Shown here piece after piece: positions 48,119-58,842 of a stretch of 64,000 nucleotides of DNA; positions within the stretch are counted from its first letter, which is position 1; the number at the start of each line of letters is the position of its first letter. This DNA comes from Powellomyces hirtus (lineage: Eukaryota; Chytridiomycota; Chytridiomycetes; Spizellomycetales; Powellomycetaceae): positions 620,001-684,000 of the forward strand of contig JAHLKG010000008.1 of assembly GCA_025526995.1 (NCBI GenBank). Direction: 5' to 3'. The notes under the pieces are model-generated. The model was not told where the DNA came from and made no database searches. It was given only the letters and a program-made list of their open reading frames with translations. The translations under genes and the position numbers were made by a program.

Positions 48119-49848
48119 ATGTCCTATCAGAGACCACGTTACATTCCACTCCCGCGACCGCTGGACGACAGTTTACCGTTCCTGCCAAACGATGTTTTGC
48201 CTCTGGTCTTCCACTACCTGGATATGCTCACCCTCGCCCGCTGCCAGCAGACTTGTCGCACCTGGTTTGGGTTGTTGGCATGCCATGATGAGCATCTTTG
48301 GAAACCAAAGGTAATGACAAAACGAGAAAGTGCGCGGTGTCCCACATGAGTCATAATAGGGAAGAGGCTAATGAACTCGGTCATTTTTTGGTCTTGCACG
48401 TTAACTCGGTGCTTGTGAGCTCATTAATTACTGCATGTCGCATCGGTGCTGACGTATTTCATGTGCGTGTTACACAGGTTCAACGATTATGCGCGCAGAA
48501 CCTCCTCCCACGTCGGCGGGAAGGGGAGCTATGGAAGGACATCTTCGAAACCTACCACGCGTGGGCACGGCCACTGCGCATCCGCAACATGTATTCCCAG
48601 GAGGTGCCGGTTCTGGCTAGTCCTTCTGATACCCTACCAGATCGCGAAGACCCGACCCCGATCATCACTACCACCGCTGGTACCTCCGATACTTCTTCCA
48701 CTCCCGCGACGGCCGGGAGCAGTAGTAACAGCAACATCACCGCATCGCCGAATTTCGAGTTCATCACAGCGTTCGTATCTTCGCGCGACGAGCAGGGAGA
48801 AGCCGTTCTAGCTCCACGACGCGCGTTTGTCTGCAACAACCGTATTGTCTACATCCGACAATCTCAAATGTTTTCGATTCAGCTCGACGGACAGGAACTG
48901 TCGCCCGAACACACTGAATCTACAGACATCGGTGAAGAGCCACGCATTGACGCTGATGCCCGATCGCAGATGTATGCGGTCGTGACCTCTGACTGTACCA
49001 TCTTCCGTCGCTGTGGTGTCAACTCAGATTACGTATGTGCTCTACTTGAGCAAGGATCCAACGAGGAAGGCGTGCTATGCGGCAACATATATGCTTTTCA
49101 GCAGTATGATTCCGACCTCATGCGATCGTCACTTGCGCTTTTCCATGTCCCCGAGTGCGCAGAAGATGATGTTGGGCGCGGCAATGGCCCCGATTGCCCT
49201 CCGACTGCGAGCCGAGAACATGTTCCAATATTGATGCCGCCCCGCGCCTCAACATCACAGCATCGCCAGTGCGGTACTGCAGACGAAGCCGATGAAAACG
49301 TTCCGCTGGTTGAGCCGTTTGCCGTCATTGATAACATTGACGATTCGCTGAACGCGGTCATTATAAACGACCACTATCTTGCGTACCGAACGTGGAGCAG
49401 CGACCGCATCCACCCAATTGTTGTAATTAGACTTAAAGATCAGAGCGAATACGCCACGCTCCTCCTAGACGACATGGATGAGAACCTTATTCTTCACCTC
49501 ATGCTTAGCCGGCTGCATTTGATCGTTCTGTGCGGAACGGGCCACCAAGTATACGTCTACGAACTTGCAACAATGCAACGCATTCACTCGTTCAATTTGT
49601 TTGATCTCGCTGGCGACCTCGGTTCCATCGACTGGGTTCAGATGACGTTGGACGAGAACGCCATTATATTCGGCACAGAACGAGGACGCCTTCTCTGGAT
49701 CGATATCCGTTGGTCAAGAGCAGTCCTATATTACCGCGCCACCCATGAAGAGAACTCGGACGAGCGCGGCCTGTGGATTGTATATCGCAATCGGAATTAC
49801 GGGAAATATTCGCAAGAACAGGTTGCTTGCCGCATCTTTGCGACGTGA
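48119..49848 (+). CDS. F-box protein
   Basis: Exons 48119-48310 and 48478-49848 (520 residues). F-box proteins recruit substrates to SCF ubiquitin ligases through Skp1. The F-box is at residues 20-60: SLPFLPNDVLPLVFHYLD, MLTLARCQQTCRTWFGLL, and DEHLWKPK, continuing over the splice into VQRLCAQNLLPRRREGELWK. After a Ser/Thr-rich linker (about 115-145), the rest has repeating strand-like segments (FVCNNRIVYIRQSQMFSIQL, HLMLSRLHLIVLCGTGHQVY, AIIFGTERGRLLWIDIRW) that suggest a beta-propeller, not assigned. The 3' end may be spliced differently: another frame continues past 49848, and the terminal residues look like read-through. Confidence 0.75.
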
Positions 49849-51078
49849 TCAAGGTGGCTGTAGCCCAACGAACTCAGCGGAGCACATCCGCGTACAAAAG
49901 CTATGCCTCTGGTTTGGCTTGGGATGCTATTCACGCGGATACTCCGATGTCGACATTTAACATCATTTATCTTTTTGGGAATGATGAGTTTTGTAATCAT
50001 CGCTGTAGCTACATAGAAACAAACCGGGATGCATCCCTTGTGTGTAGAGTTTCCCTCTATTTCTGTATTATGATTTGTTTTACCTTTTTTTTTTTGTTCT
50101 CTGGGAGGACTTGCACCAGTTGAAAAGCGTTATTCACAGCAGCAAACGCACGCATTTTCAACCAATGTTCTGGGAATGAAAAGCCAGGGGTGCTCCAACG
50201 CATTATTCTTGTCAAGTTCGTGCGATTTATGCGGCGCTGGTTCCAGTGGCCGTTTCCAGTGCGTGTTTGTTTGGGTGGCTTCACCGCACAACGGTCTGTT
50301 CAGGGACCTGCTAAATCTATCCTACAGTCGGTCCCTGGGCAGGAGAAGATTTAACATGTGCCGGGACGAACTCGGAGGCAAAAGAATTTAGCGCGTCGCA
50401 CGTGAAAGCGTCATTCACCCACTTGCCGACATTTGCACGTGAATAAAGGATTGTCGCACAGGTACACACAGCCCCCTTGCTGCAACGCGCTACGAAAATG
50501 ACTGGAGCAGATCGATGGCGCAGTCAGTCGCTTGAATTGACGGGTGCGATCGCACCTAAATCTAGCACGGCATCTCCGTCTCCCAAACTGCGTTATCTCT
50601 CGCGTGCGCTCTTTGTCTTCGTCTTTGCGAGACTTTCTTTTCTTTTCCATGATCCGTTCTGTCTTCCCATTATTGCCCGCCCGCCCAGCCCACTCGCCTC
50701 CCGTCGATCGGCACGACTTTCAATAGTTAAAAGTAATTCAGTTGAATTAGGTAGAATTCCCACCGCCTATCCGCTTTGGGCTTGCCTTCCTCCCTTTCCC
50801 GCCGTTTGTCTGATAGCGGTGTGTGTATCTATCCTGTCATTCATTCAATTGCGTGGTGCATCCAGCCGCCGCAGACACGTTGACGCCCCCCAAACCCAGC
50901 GTGCTCGCCCCGTGTTCCCACGCTCATTATTGTCCTACTCGCATCGCACATCAGTATAACGTTGAATAACGCAGCACCAAACTTGAAGGCTCTTGTTGAC
51001 ATATATTACATACACAGCGCTGATAGTTTTCCACCAAATCCTTCCTGCTCGTTCTGTCCCTCCTCTCCCGGGCGCACT
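49849..51078. other. Intergenic region, about 1.2 kb, upstream of the GATA gene
   Basis: A long upstream region, pyrimidine-rich at about 50560-50700, typical of a regulatory gene with a long leader. It includes open frames without family features and a T-run at 50084-50095. No RNA gene seen. Confidence 0.4.
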
Positions 51079-53982
51079 ATGTTGCCATCACACACATCAG
51101 ATTTCGTTTCGCCACACGCAGCAAGGACGTCAAACAGCATCGACGATAGTAGTCACAAACTATGGACACTCTATGCGAAGGCCAAACATGCCCTGCCTGA
51201 CGGCCAGCGCCTCGAAAACATGTCATGGAGACTTATGCACAAGCAATTGACAAAGACAGCCCAACAGCAACAGCGACAGCAACAGCACAAGTCACCGCAA
51301 CTACAACCGCAACAGGAACAGGAGAGAGAACCTCATACATCACTCAAAAAGGTAAAGCATTGATAGATGAGAGAATTGCGTTCTTTTCTTTCGACTGCAT
51401 GGTGCTGTCCTCCCTTCATACTCGCTCATCCGTATCCACGGGATGACTTGCAGAAAGACAGCCAACCGCCACCACAGGAGTCTCGTGATGACGGTCCTCA
51501 TCATCCCGAGGCCGGAGAACTGAGATCACTGTCGAACTCTTCAACGACCGCCCAAAGTTGGTCGGGAAGCAGTTCTCATAATCCATATTCATCACCAACC
51601 TCCACCAACTTCCATACCGCTTGGCCAAACGTTACAACACCGGAATCGAATTCCTCGCATCGCAACTCAAATGCTCATAGTAATCACCCTACAACTGCTT
51701 CGCCTCACGGATTTGGCTCGGACAAGCGCATGCTACCACAACCGGAATCAATTGAGGACACACGATCAAGCGTCAGTAGAGACAACAGGCTTGTCGGAGG
51801 CCCAGGTGCGGATCAGATTTTCCCTCTGCAGCCAACATACAATGACATTTCGATGTCCGTGCCGCTCCTCGACTACTCGTTTCCCGCAATTACCGTGCCC
51901 CACAGTCAACATGATGTTGTGGAGTCTCCAATGAGTTTAGATGGGTTTCATCCGGACTTTGACTTTTCTTACAATCCCGACTATTTTCACGAGTCCCAGT
52001 CCGGAGAGATGGACGTTTCAGTGAATTCCATTGTATCGCTAAGCGAGATTGTACCCACGGTCGCTCATCTTGTGGATGAGAGGTCGTTGCACGCTTCGAC
52101 AGAAGTGTCAGCGGTCTCCGACTCGCATGAGTTCGCGACACAAGCAACATCGCTACCAGCAGCTCAGACGTCTGATGAAGACTCTACAAAATCGGCATCG
52201 ACTTCCGCCTCGAAATCATCGATTTCCAAAGCATCGGGTCCACCCATAAAACAGCCTTCCCGACGTACCTCATCGACTCCCGCGTATGTTCCTCCTTCGA
52301 CATGCTCAAACTGCGGAACCGACAAAACACCGCTGTGGCGTAGAGACGCCAAGGGTGAGCCCCTGTGCAACGCTTGCGGATTGTTTTTCAAACTACACGG
52401 AGTTGAGCGACCTGTCAGTATGAAAAAGGACGTCATTCGAACACGGATTCGAAAAAAGGATAAGGGTAAAGACGGTGAGACACCGACACCGGTATCAGTT
52501 GTAAGGAAAACCAAGCGGCACACCCTTCGAGACGTCCCGCCGCCACACAAAAGGTCCACTAGTGGAGCTGACGGCGGACAGGAGCAAGAGCAGCAGCAGC
52601 CTGACAACGATTCGGCCTTACCAGTGGTACCGGCTACGCCGCCTGAGTCCGGCCAAGTGTCTGTTGACAGTGTTCTTGCGATATCACCGTGGACGCCAAC
52701 GTTAATTAACGACACGTTGCGTTCTGTGCACTCGCGGAGTGAGTCTTCTTTGACAACCCTATACAAATCCCATCAACGTCCCACCGACGGGGTGCCATCT
52801 CCGCCATGTTTACCGTCAGCACCTCCACCTTCCCCACCTCAACTCATATACCTGCAAAAGGGCAAACGGCGAAGAGGTGACTCGGACACTCCTATGTACC
52901 CTTCGTCGTCGAATGCGCTTCACCCTACGTCCGGTTCGTACATGATCGGCCGTATGCACCCTACATCAAACTTTCCCTCCTTTGCCTACGAAGGCAACGT
53001 CACCATGTCCACGCATGACCCAGCCGCCATGTCGTATGTGCCAAGCAAGTTGGCATCGCCAACCCCGCCAAGTTTGGAACAAGATCCGACGACGACAACG
53101 ACGAACCCGCTGGCACCCAACATGCTTCGAGGTCTCTTGCAAGAGTTTTTGGACACACAAACGCGTAATGGGAGTATTCCACCTGGCGTGGATCTTGCTG
53201 CGCTATTGCAAGGATTGGAGGCTTTGAATGTTGGTGGAAGAGCCTCTGCCCCGATCACATCCTCTCCCTCCTTGCAGCAACAACATTATGCTGGCTACTC
53301 AATGTCATCTACTGCTGATATGGGGCCGGTGTCTCCCTTGCAACAGGAACAACAGCAAGCGGCGCAGACGCAACCGCACATGACCCTCTACAAGAACGCA
53401 TCTGTGAACCACCAACAGTTACAAACGCCGGATCACTGTCAACCGCAGGTTCATGGATCTTCCTATGACGCACCGTCCCAGCATCATGGTCAACAACCGC
53501 AAAGGAACATATACCATGAGTCTCACTATGACCGCGTCACAAGCGAACCGTACCATCCACAGGCCCAGCAGCAGCAGCAGCAGCAGCGCGCCTCATATGC
53601 GCACACCTCTTCGCCTTCTGCTCGTTCGTCACTGTCTCCGATCTCTCGAAATGCCGATTCCTCACAGGACACGACCTCACACCACACCATCCGTCATCAC
53701 GGTCATCCTGCAACACAAAACTTTGCCCAACCTCGACAGCAACGACATCAGACCGCATACGAAAATCATCACCCGCAACGCATGCCTGCTGCGATCCAGC
53801 AACGGCAGCGGCACCAGCCGCCACAGCACGCTAACCCGGCGCCTGCTGGTTACTATACTGATTCATCTTATCCGTACAATTCGGATGATGTGATGATGGT
53901 AGGCCGAATGTGGAGTTGCGAGGAACCGGTGGGGAATGTCACCGAGAGTTTTGTCGACCGTGTCTTTGGATACGGCGAATGA
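51079..53982 (+). CDS. GATA transcription factor with DUF1752 motif (AreA/Nit2-like)
   Basis: Exons 51079-51351 and 51454-53982 (933 residues). Fungal AreA/Nit2/Gln3 proteins activate genes for alternative nitrogen sources. Exon 1 contains the N-terminal motif [20 protein letters not shown] then [10 protein letters not shown], characteristic of that group. One class IV zinc finger lies at about residues 370-400: [18 protein letters not shown] then [12 protein letters not shown] (C-x2-C-x17-C-x2-C), followed by a basic arm ([11 protein letters not shown]). The remainder is low complexity, rich in Gln, His, Ser and Pro with poly-Gln runs. Nitrogen control is inferred from the domain pair, not shown. 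The start is the first ATG in the exon carrying the motif. Confidence 0.9.
53566..53586 (+). repeat. CAG microsatellite in the GATA gene
   Basis: Seven CAG units coding poly-Gln in the C-terminal region of the GATA factor. Such runs often vary in length between strains. Confidence 0.9.
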
Positions 53983-54947
53983 AGACAAAACAAGCAATTT
54001 CCCTACTGTTATACCTTCAGACTTCGCATCAACTTGTTCCGATCCGATGGACAATATGTTGTTTTCAACGTTCGCCTCCACGCTTCCGCTCCCTTTCAAT
54101 CTTTTTTGGCATTGGACATGCGTCCCCTCATTAATCTCACTCCACACCTGGCTGGTGCCTCGTAATCAGTATAAATATCGATACCCGTTCCGTAATACAA
54201 TTCATTCATATATTCTCTGGACGAAAGGACAGAGTCTTACCGCCAAGATTTCCGGGGGATTTTTACACAAGCAAAACATTAATTGATTTGCAATTGCTTT
54301 GTAAGCTGGCAATCGATCGAAACAAGCCGAGACTTGCACAAACAAGGTTGGCAATCGAGCCAAACAAGCCAAGGCTTGCACAAACAAGCCAAGGATGCGA
54401 GCAGGCCCTTTCAAAAGCGAGCTCACCACTTTTTCCAACTTGACTTTTGAGACTGCATCGAGACATGCTTTACATAAGCTGTATGACTTGAGTTGGTGAT
54501 TTTTGAAAGCACGTTTTGAGGTTAGAGGTACTTTGAGTTTGCAGGTGATAAAAAGTAACTGGATGGAACCAACTAGATCCAAAACCCGCAACATCCCATG
54601 ACATGAAACTTTTCAGCTGATAGTCATGTAAAGCTCAGAAAAAAAGTGGGCAATCTCAAAGTACCTTGCAATGTACTTTGAGTTTCAAAATGAGATGGCG
54701 TCTTTCTCTGTCCATCAATAAATTTCAAAAGGATGATAACTGCGAAACAGCTTTTTTGAAATCTTTTTTGAGAATGTGTTTTGTGACGCGCTCCAGAGTT
54801 GTGTGTAATAGGCTATTAGTCTATTACCCTCTCAAAAAGCACATAACAGAGACGTGCCTTTTACGAATTCATTTCTCTTTCAAAAGCCATTGCAAATAAG
54901 AAACAACCAGACCTGAGGACCTGGCACCTGCAATTGCCAAACATCTT
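53983..54947. other. Intergenic region between GATA gene and retrotransposon cluster
   Basis: It contains the 42-bp period repeat (annotated separately), an inverted repeat at 54655-54682 (9-bp arms, CTCAAAGTA), and several copies of a CTTTGAG word on both strands between about 54516 and 54690. It may be decayed mobile DNA; no coding domain is seen. Confidence 0.4.
54307..54390. repeat. Two-copy tandem repeat, 42-bp period
   Basis: Two imperfect copies start at 54307 and 54349, each beginning TGGCAATCGA and containing AACAAGCC and CTTGCACAAACAAG. A partial third copy (CCAAGGATGC) may follow. Confidence 0.75.
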
Positions 54948-55222
54948 TGTAATAAGGCGTGGCTTGCCAGCCTAAGCCTAGATACACGTCGGGAAGGGCC
55001 CTGCGCGAGATGGATGCTAGCGTCAGCATCCCGAAGGATACTAGACCTTAGGGATGACCACAGATGGCCATCACGTGACCGGGACTGCCCCGCGGTCCAG
55101 AAGAAAAGTAGGAATACTCCGACGAGGGCATATTCAAGACTTAGAGATCTTACAGTAGAATTAGAGATAGGGAATTCCCGAATAGAAGACTAGACTCTTG
55201 CAACAGACCTAGTATTATTACA
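54948..55222 (+). mobile_element. 5' LTR of a Gypsy-type element (remnant)
   Basis: A 275-bp segment with perfect 8-bp inverted termini, TGTAATAA at the left and TTATTACA at the right, fitting the TG...CA rule. It is followed immediately by a primer-binding-like TGG sequence and a short gag-like start, which fixes its orientation as plus. The matching 3' LTR is not in the window. Gypsy type is inferred from the retropepsin fragment at 61061-61201. Confidence 0.68.
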
Positions 55223-55324
55223 TGGTAGCACCACCCCGTACACGACAACAATGGCACGTAGCACCAGAAACAGCCCAATGGCAGGAGAAAGCCCCGCAGT
55301 AGGAGAACCCGAAGTCAACACACC
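55223..55324 (+). pseudogene. Gypsy primer-binding site and truncated gag start
   Basis: TGGTAGCACCACCCCG directly after the LTR has the form of a primer site complementary to a tRNA 3' end (TGG pairs with CCA). An ATG at 55251 opens a frame (MARSTRNSPMAGESPAVGEP) that runs into the Copia LTR at 55325. The rest of gag is missing. Confidence 0.6.
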
Positions 55325-55690
55325 TATTGGAGATATCGGCACTTTCAGTACTTTATTGGAATTGCAGAGGATTGGCCGAATTAGATGTGGCCTCCAGTAT
55401 ACTTCGTAAGAGGGGGTTACAGAGCTCTTCTGTGATGTAGTTGACGATGTAGCGTTGTCAGATGCATGGAGATATAATGTATGTGAATGTATTTCTTGTC
55501 TTAAAGTCTTATCAGTAATGTCTCGCTTCGAGCGTTCTAATCTACTTTTTCTCCAATCACGTGATCACACGTGATCCAATTCAGCTCTTAGCATTACCGG
55601 TATGGTGGTCACGCGTTCTAGTCGGAGAATCCAAGTAAGGATCTAATGTAAGGACCAAACGTTGAGTACGCAAGTCTCAACATTCCAATA
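55325..55690 (-). repeat. Copia-1 LTR (3' LTR in element sense)
   Basis: 366 bp with inverted ends TATTGG and CCAATA. It differs from the other LTR at 12 positions by my reading, all within 55325-55514. It contains a CACGTG-type double site (ATCACGTGATCACACGTGAT). Confidence 0.93.
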
Positions 55691-55702
55691 CACCCCCTGT
55701 CC
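55691..55702 (-). promoter_or_regulatory. Polypurine tract of Copia-1
   Basis: In element sense GGACAGGGGGTG abuts the 3' LTR; this is the position and composition of the plus-strand primer. Confidence 0.6.
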
Positions 55703-55729
55703 AAGCAATCGATCCGCGATGATGGAATT

Positions 55730-57426
55730 TCACTCATTCAGGAGCTCCGTCATGGACGCTTTCGTCATTGGCGTGATGGTGTTGTCGTAGTGCTTGATGC
55801 ACATGCTTTCGCGATGGTATTTGAATGCCGGGGCCAGTAAAGGCTTCGTAAGTGAGTCGGCTACCATTTCAGCAGTGAGTAAGTACCCCAGATGAATCTC
55901 CTTGTCGATGTGATCACAAATGAAGTGATGTCGAATGTCGATGTGCTTGGTACGGGCGTGATGCATGGGATTCATTGCCAACGAGATGCATGACTGATTG
56001 TCTTCGTAGATCGTTGTAGATCGAGCATTTTCATCGAGATATTCGGGGATTTGGAGTTCTTGCAGAAGTGAGCGAAGCCAAATTGTCTCTTGAGTGGCGA
56101 AGGAAAGTGCCATGTATTCAGCTTTGGTAGATGAGAGAACAACGGTGGGTTGGCGCTTCGAAGCCTAAGTAACGGGGCCTGCATTTCCAATGTAGAAAAG
56201 GTAGCCAGTGATTGACCGTCGATCAATGATGTTGTTTCCCCAATCGGCATTGCTGTAGCCGTGAAGGGTGACGTTATTTCCGCTGATGCAGAGGCTGTAA
56301 TCTGATGTTCCCTGTAGGTAGCGAAGAACGCGCTTTGCAGCTTGCAGATGTTGAGGCGAAGGGTTGCTTGCAAAGCAAGAAAGTATACTAACTGCAACAG
56401 CGATGTCAGGACGCGTGCATATCATCAGGTACATGAGAGAACCAACGATTTCGCGATATTCTCCTTCTTGCGGGTTAGGTGAAGTCTTTGTATTTTCGAC
56501 TTCATAGGGTTCGAGCTTGGTCTGGTCCATCGGAGTGTTGACGGGCTTGCAATCTTGCATACCAAAGCGCTCGAGGATGTCATTTACATATGACTCCTGA
56601 TCAAGGTAGATGACGTGCCTTGAGTAGTTGTGTCGAACTCTCATTCTTAGGTAGTGGCTGACTTTGCCTAGGTCTGTCATGTTGAACTCGTTGTGCAGGG
56701 ATGTCTTGATTGACGAGATTTCCAATTTGGTCTTTGCAAAAATGAGAAGATCATCGACGTAGACGGAGATGTACTGCGGTGAGTCACTTTCAGGTAGAGT
56801 TCTGATGTAGACGGCATTGTCATTTGCCAGGCGCTTGAATCCCAAAGAAGTCAGTTCTTTGTGAAGTAGGGAGTACCATTCGCACGGGGCTTGTTTCAGA
56901 CCGTAAAGGGCCTTTCGGAGTCGAAGGATGGTCCCGGGCGGAAAGCCAGAGCCTTCAGGGCATAGATTAAGATGGTCTTGGTAACAATCCCATTCAGGAA
57001 TGCGGTTACTACATCCATTTCATGGCATTTCAAGCCTAGACTGGCGGCGAGAGCGAGAAGGACACGTTGAGTAGCAATCTTGGCAACCGGAGCGTAGGTT
57101 TCGTTGTAGTCGATGCCGTAGCGTTGTTCGAAGCCTTTCACTACAAGCCGGGCCTTGTATCGTTGGGGTTGACCATTCAGGTCTTGCTTAATCTTGAATA
57201 CCCATTTAGTGCGGATGGGCCGTTGATTGTGCGGTAAGGATTTGGGGTTAATGACTTCCCATGTTTCATTGGTATGAAGGGACTTCAATTCGGCATTTAT
57301 GGCCTCGGTCCACTTCAGCGCGTAGTCTGATGAGAGCGCTTGTTTGTAGGTTTGGGGTTCTTCGGTACTTGCAGCCGAAAGAGCAATCGCCGTCTTCTCG
57401 TTGATGTAGTCAGCGAAGGCTGTCAA
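55730..57426 (-). pseudogene. Copia-1 reverse transcriptase and RNase H, broken
   Basis: RVT_2 begins with ETWEVINPKSLPHNQRPIRT and WVFKIKQDLNGQPQRYKARL, then frameshifts near 56960-56990, after TAFLNG. The next frame (56165-56845) has the intact polymerase motif YISVYVDDLLIFAK, then LGKVSHYLRM and RPDIAVAVSILS. A TAG stands where Trp is usual (GPVT-stop-ASKRQ), and GYSNADWG has Asn where RNase H has Asp. The final frame (to 55730) contains STKAEYMALS, DNQSCISLA, HIDIRHHFI and ADSLTKPL. Confidence 0.87.
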
Positions 57427-57476
57427 ATGATTGACATTTTCGAGCGGTTCCCATGTATTATCTCCGTCTTCGAATC

Positions 57477-58580
57477 CTAGCCATTTGCAGAGGAATTCGG
57501 AGCCTTCCGGGCCATCGTGTGAGTCGAGAATCTCTTTGACTTCGTAAGTTCTTCGGGCAGGATGTAGTCTTTCGCTAGTTCGAGTGCTGAGGTTTCGTCA
57601 AACGTTACATTGCGAGAAATGACTATTTCTTGACGGTTGTCATCCCAACAGCGGTAAGCGCCGTCAAATTCGTAACCGATGAGTTTGAGACGTGTGGCGC
57701 GCGGTGCCAACTTTGAGACTTGTTTTCTCTTGACGAGATGCACGAAGGCATCGGCCCAAATCACACGAAGGTGAGAGAGTGAGGGCTCTTCGCCTTTGAG
57801 CCGTTCGTACGGCGAAATGTTGTTATTGGACTTGTGGGGTAGGCGATTCCGTAAGTAGACTGATGTAGCCGCTAACTCGGTCCAGAGTTGTTTCGGGATG
57901 CCATATGAGTCTTCCAATGAACGAATGGTGTTGAACAGGGTGAGGTTGAACCTTTCAGCTACACTGTTGGACTGTGGGGAATCTGCAGCGGTGAGTTCGT
58001 GCAGAATGCCCTTTTTCAAAATGAATTCTTTCAGATCGTGATTGACAAACTCCCCCCCTCGATTGGAATGAAGTCGTCTGACCCTTTCGTTGGTCTGTTT
58101 TTCGATGAAATTGATGAATTCAATCAATTTTGCAGTAGATTCGCTCTTTGTCTTCAAGAAGAAGATCCATGTGAAGCGTGAATAGTCATCGATCACAACG
58201 AGGGCATATTTCTCATCGCCAACTGTGGGTATGTGCGGACCGTTTAGGTAGAAATGTAGGCGATCGAGTGGCGTCTTGGACCGTGTCATCGTACCGTTGA
58301 ATGGTGAGCGCTTGTGCTTACCAAACTCGCAACCTTTGCAGACTTCGTTGGTCATTGGGAGCTTGAGTTGCTTCATGATGTGAGTGCCAGGATGCCCCAA
58401 TCGGTGATGCCAGAGGGTTCCTTCGTTGACAGGAGAAGAGGGACCAGAACAAGCCCCAGAAGAAGCCGCTGAAGCAGCAGCGGAGGCAGTGCTAAAGCTG
58501 TCGGCCCCTTCTGCAGGGGTGCGTGCCCCCCCCTCCTTTCCGAGAGCACCGAGGGGGCGGTGCTCTGGGGGGGGGGGCAT
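57477..58580 (-). pseudogene. Copia-1 GAG-pre-integrase and integrase, catalytic residues lost
   Basis: The frame carries the pre-integrase motif (LWHHRLGHPGTHIM, CKGCEFGKHKR) and an integrase core (YALVVIDDYSRFTWIFFL, SNSVAERFNLTLFNTIRS). Two expected catalytic Asp positions are changed: FYLNGP where D-x-x-GP is usual, and LHSNRGGEF where HSDxGGEF is usual. The Glu in VAERFN remains. Its 5' overlap with the protease frame is at an 11-base C run (element sense), so one slipped base separates the two frames. Confidence 0.87.
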
Positions 58581-58650
58581 CCTCAGTGAGGATGGGGCTG
58601 ACGTTCCCCGATGGGGCTGACCAGCCCCAATTAGGGGCGGTCAGCCCCGA
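58510..58650. repeat. GC-rich segment with repeated GGGGCTGAC words
   Basis: It contains G11 (58567-58577), AGAGCACCG and its inverted partner, and four GGGGCTGAC or GTCAGCCCC words that can pair as a long hairpin around AATTA (near 58634). It sits between protease and integrase coding regions, where no domain is expected. Confidence 0.65.
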
Positions 58651-58750
58651 CACTGAAATGGTCGGGTTTGTGGCTTGGAGCGGGGTAGAACGTGTGAGAG
58701 AGATACCGATAGCGTCTGTTGACAGGTTGAACGCTTGAATCGATGTATCG

Positions 58751-58842
58751 GACGCGTGTGTCGGTACATTGGACGCGTTTGTCCATTTTGTCAATTCCGT
58801 AGATGTATTTTTCGACGCGTGTGTCGGTACATTGGACGCGTT
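58751..58842. repeat. 29-bp direct repeat in Copia-1
   Basis: Identical 29-bp copies at 58751-58779 and 58814-58842, 63 bp apart. In the minus-strand frame they encode NASNVPTHAS twice. Confidence 0.9.

Noticed and set aside
49773..50123. Open frame after the F-box gene
   Set aside because: It could be an alternative last exon, but no splice pair gave a recognisable ending, and the sequence becomes low-complexity.
54307..54390. CRISPR-like repeat arrangement
   Set aside because: Only two adjacent copies with no spacers, in a eukaryotic genome; it is a simple tandem repeat.
54202..54899. Open frames of 130 and 77 codons before the LTR cluster
   Set aside because: The first is a translation of the 42-bp repeats, the second AT-rich sequence; neither shows a domain.
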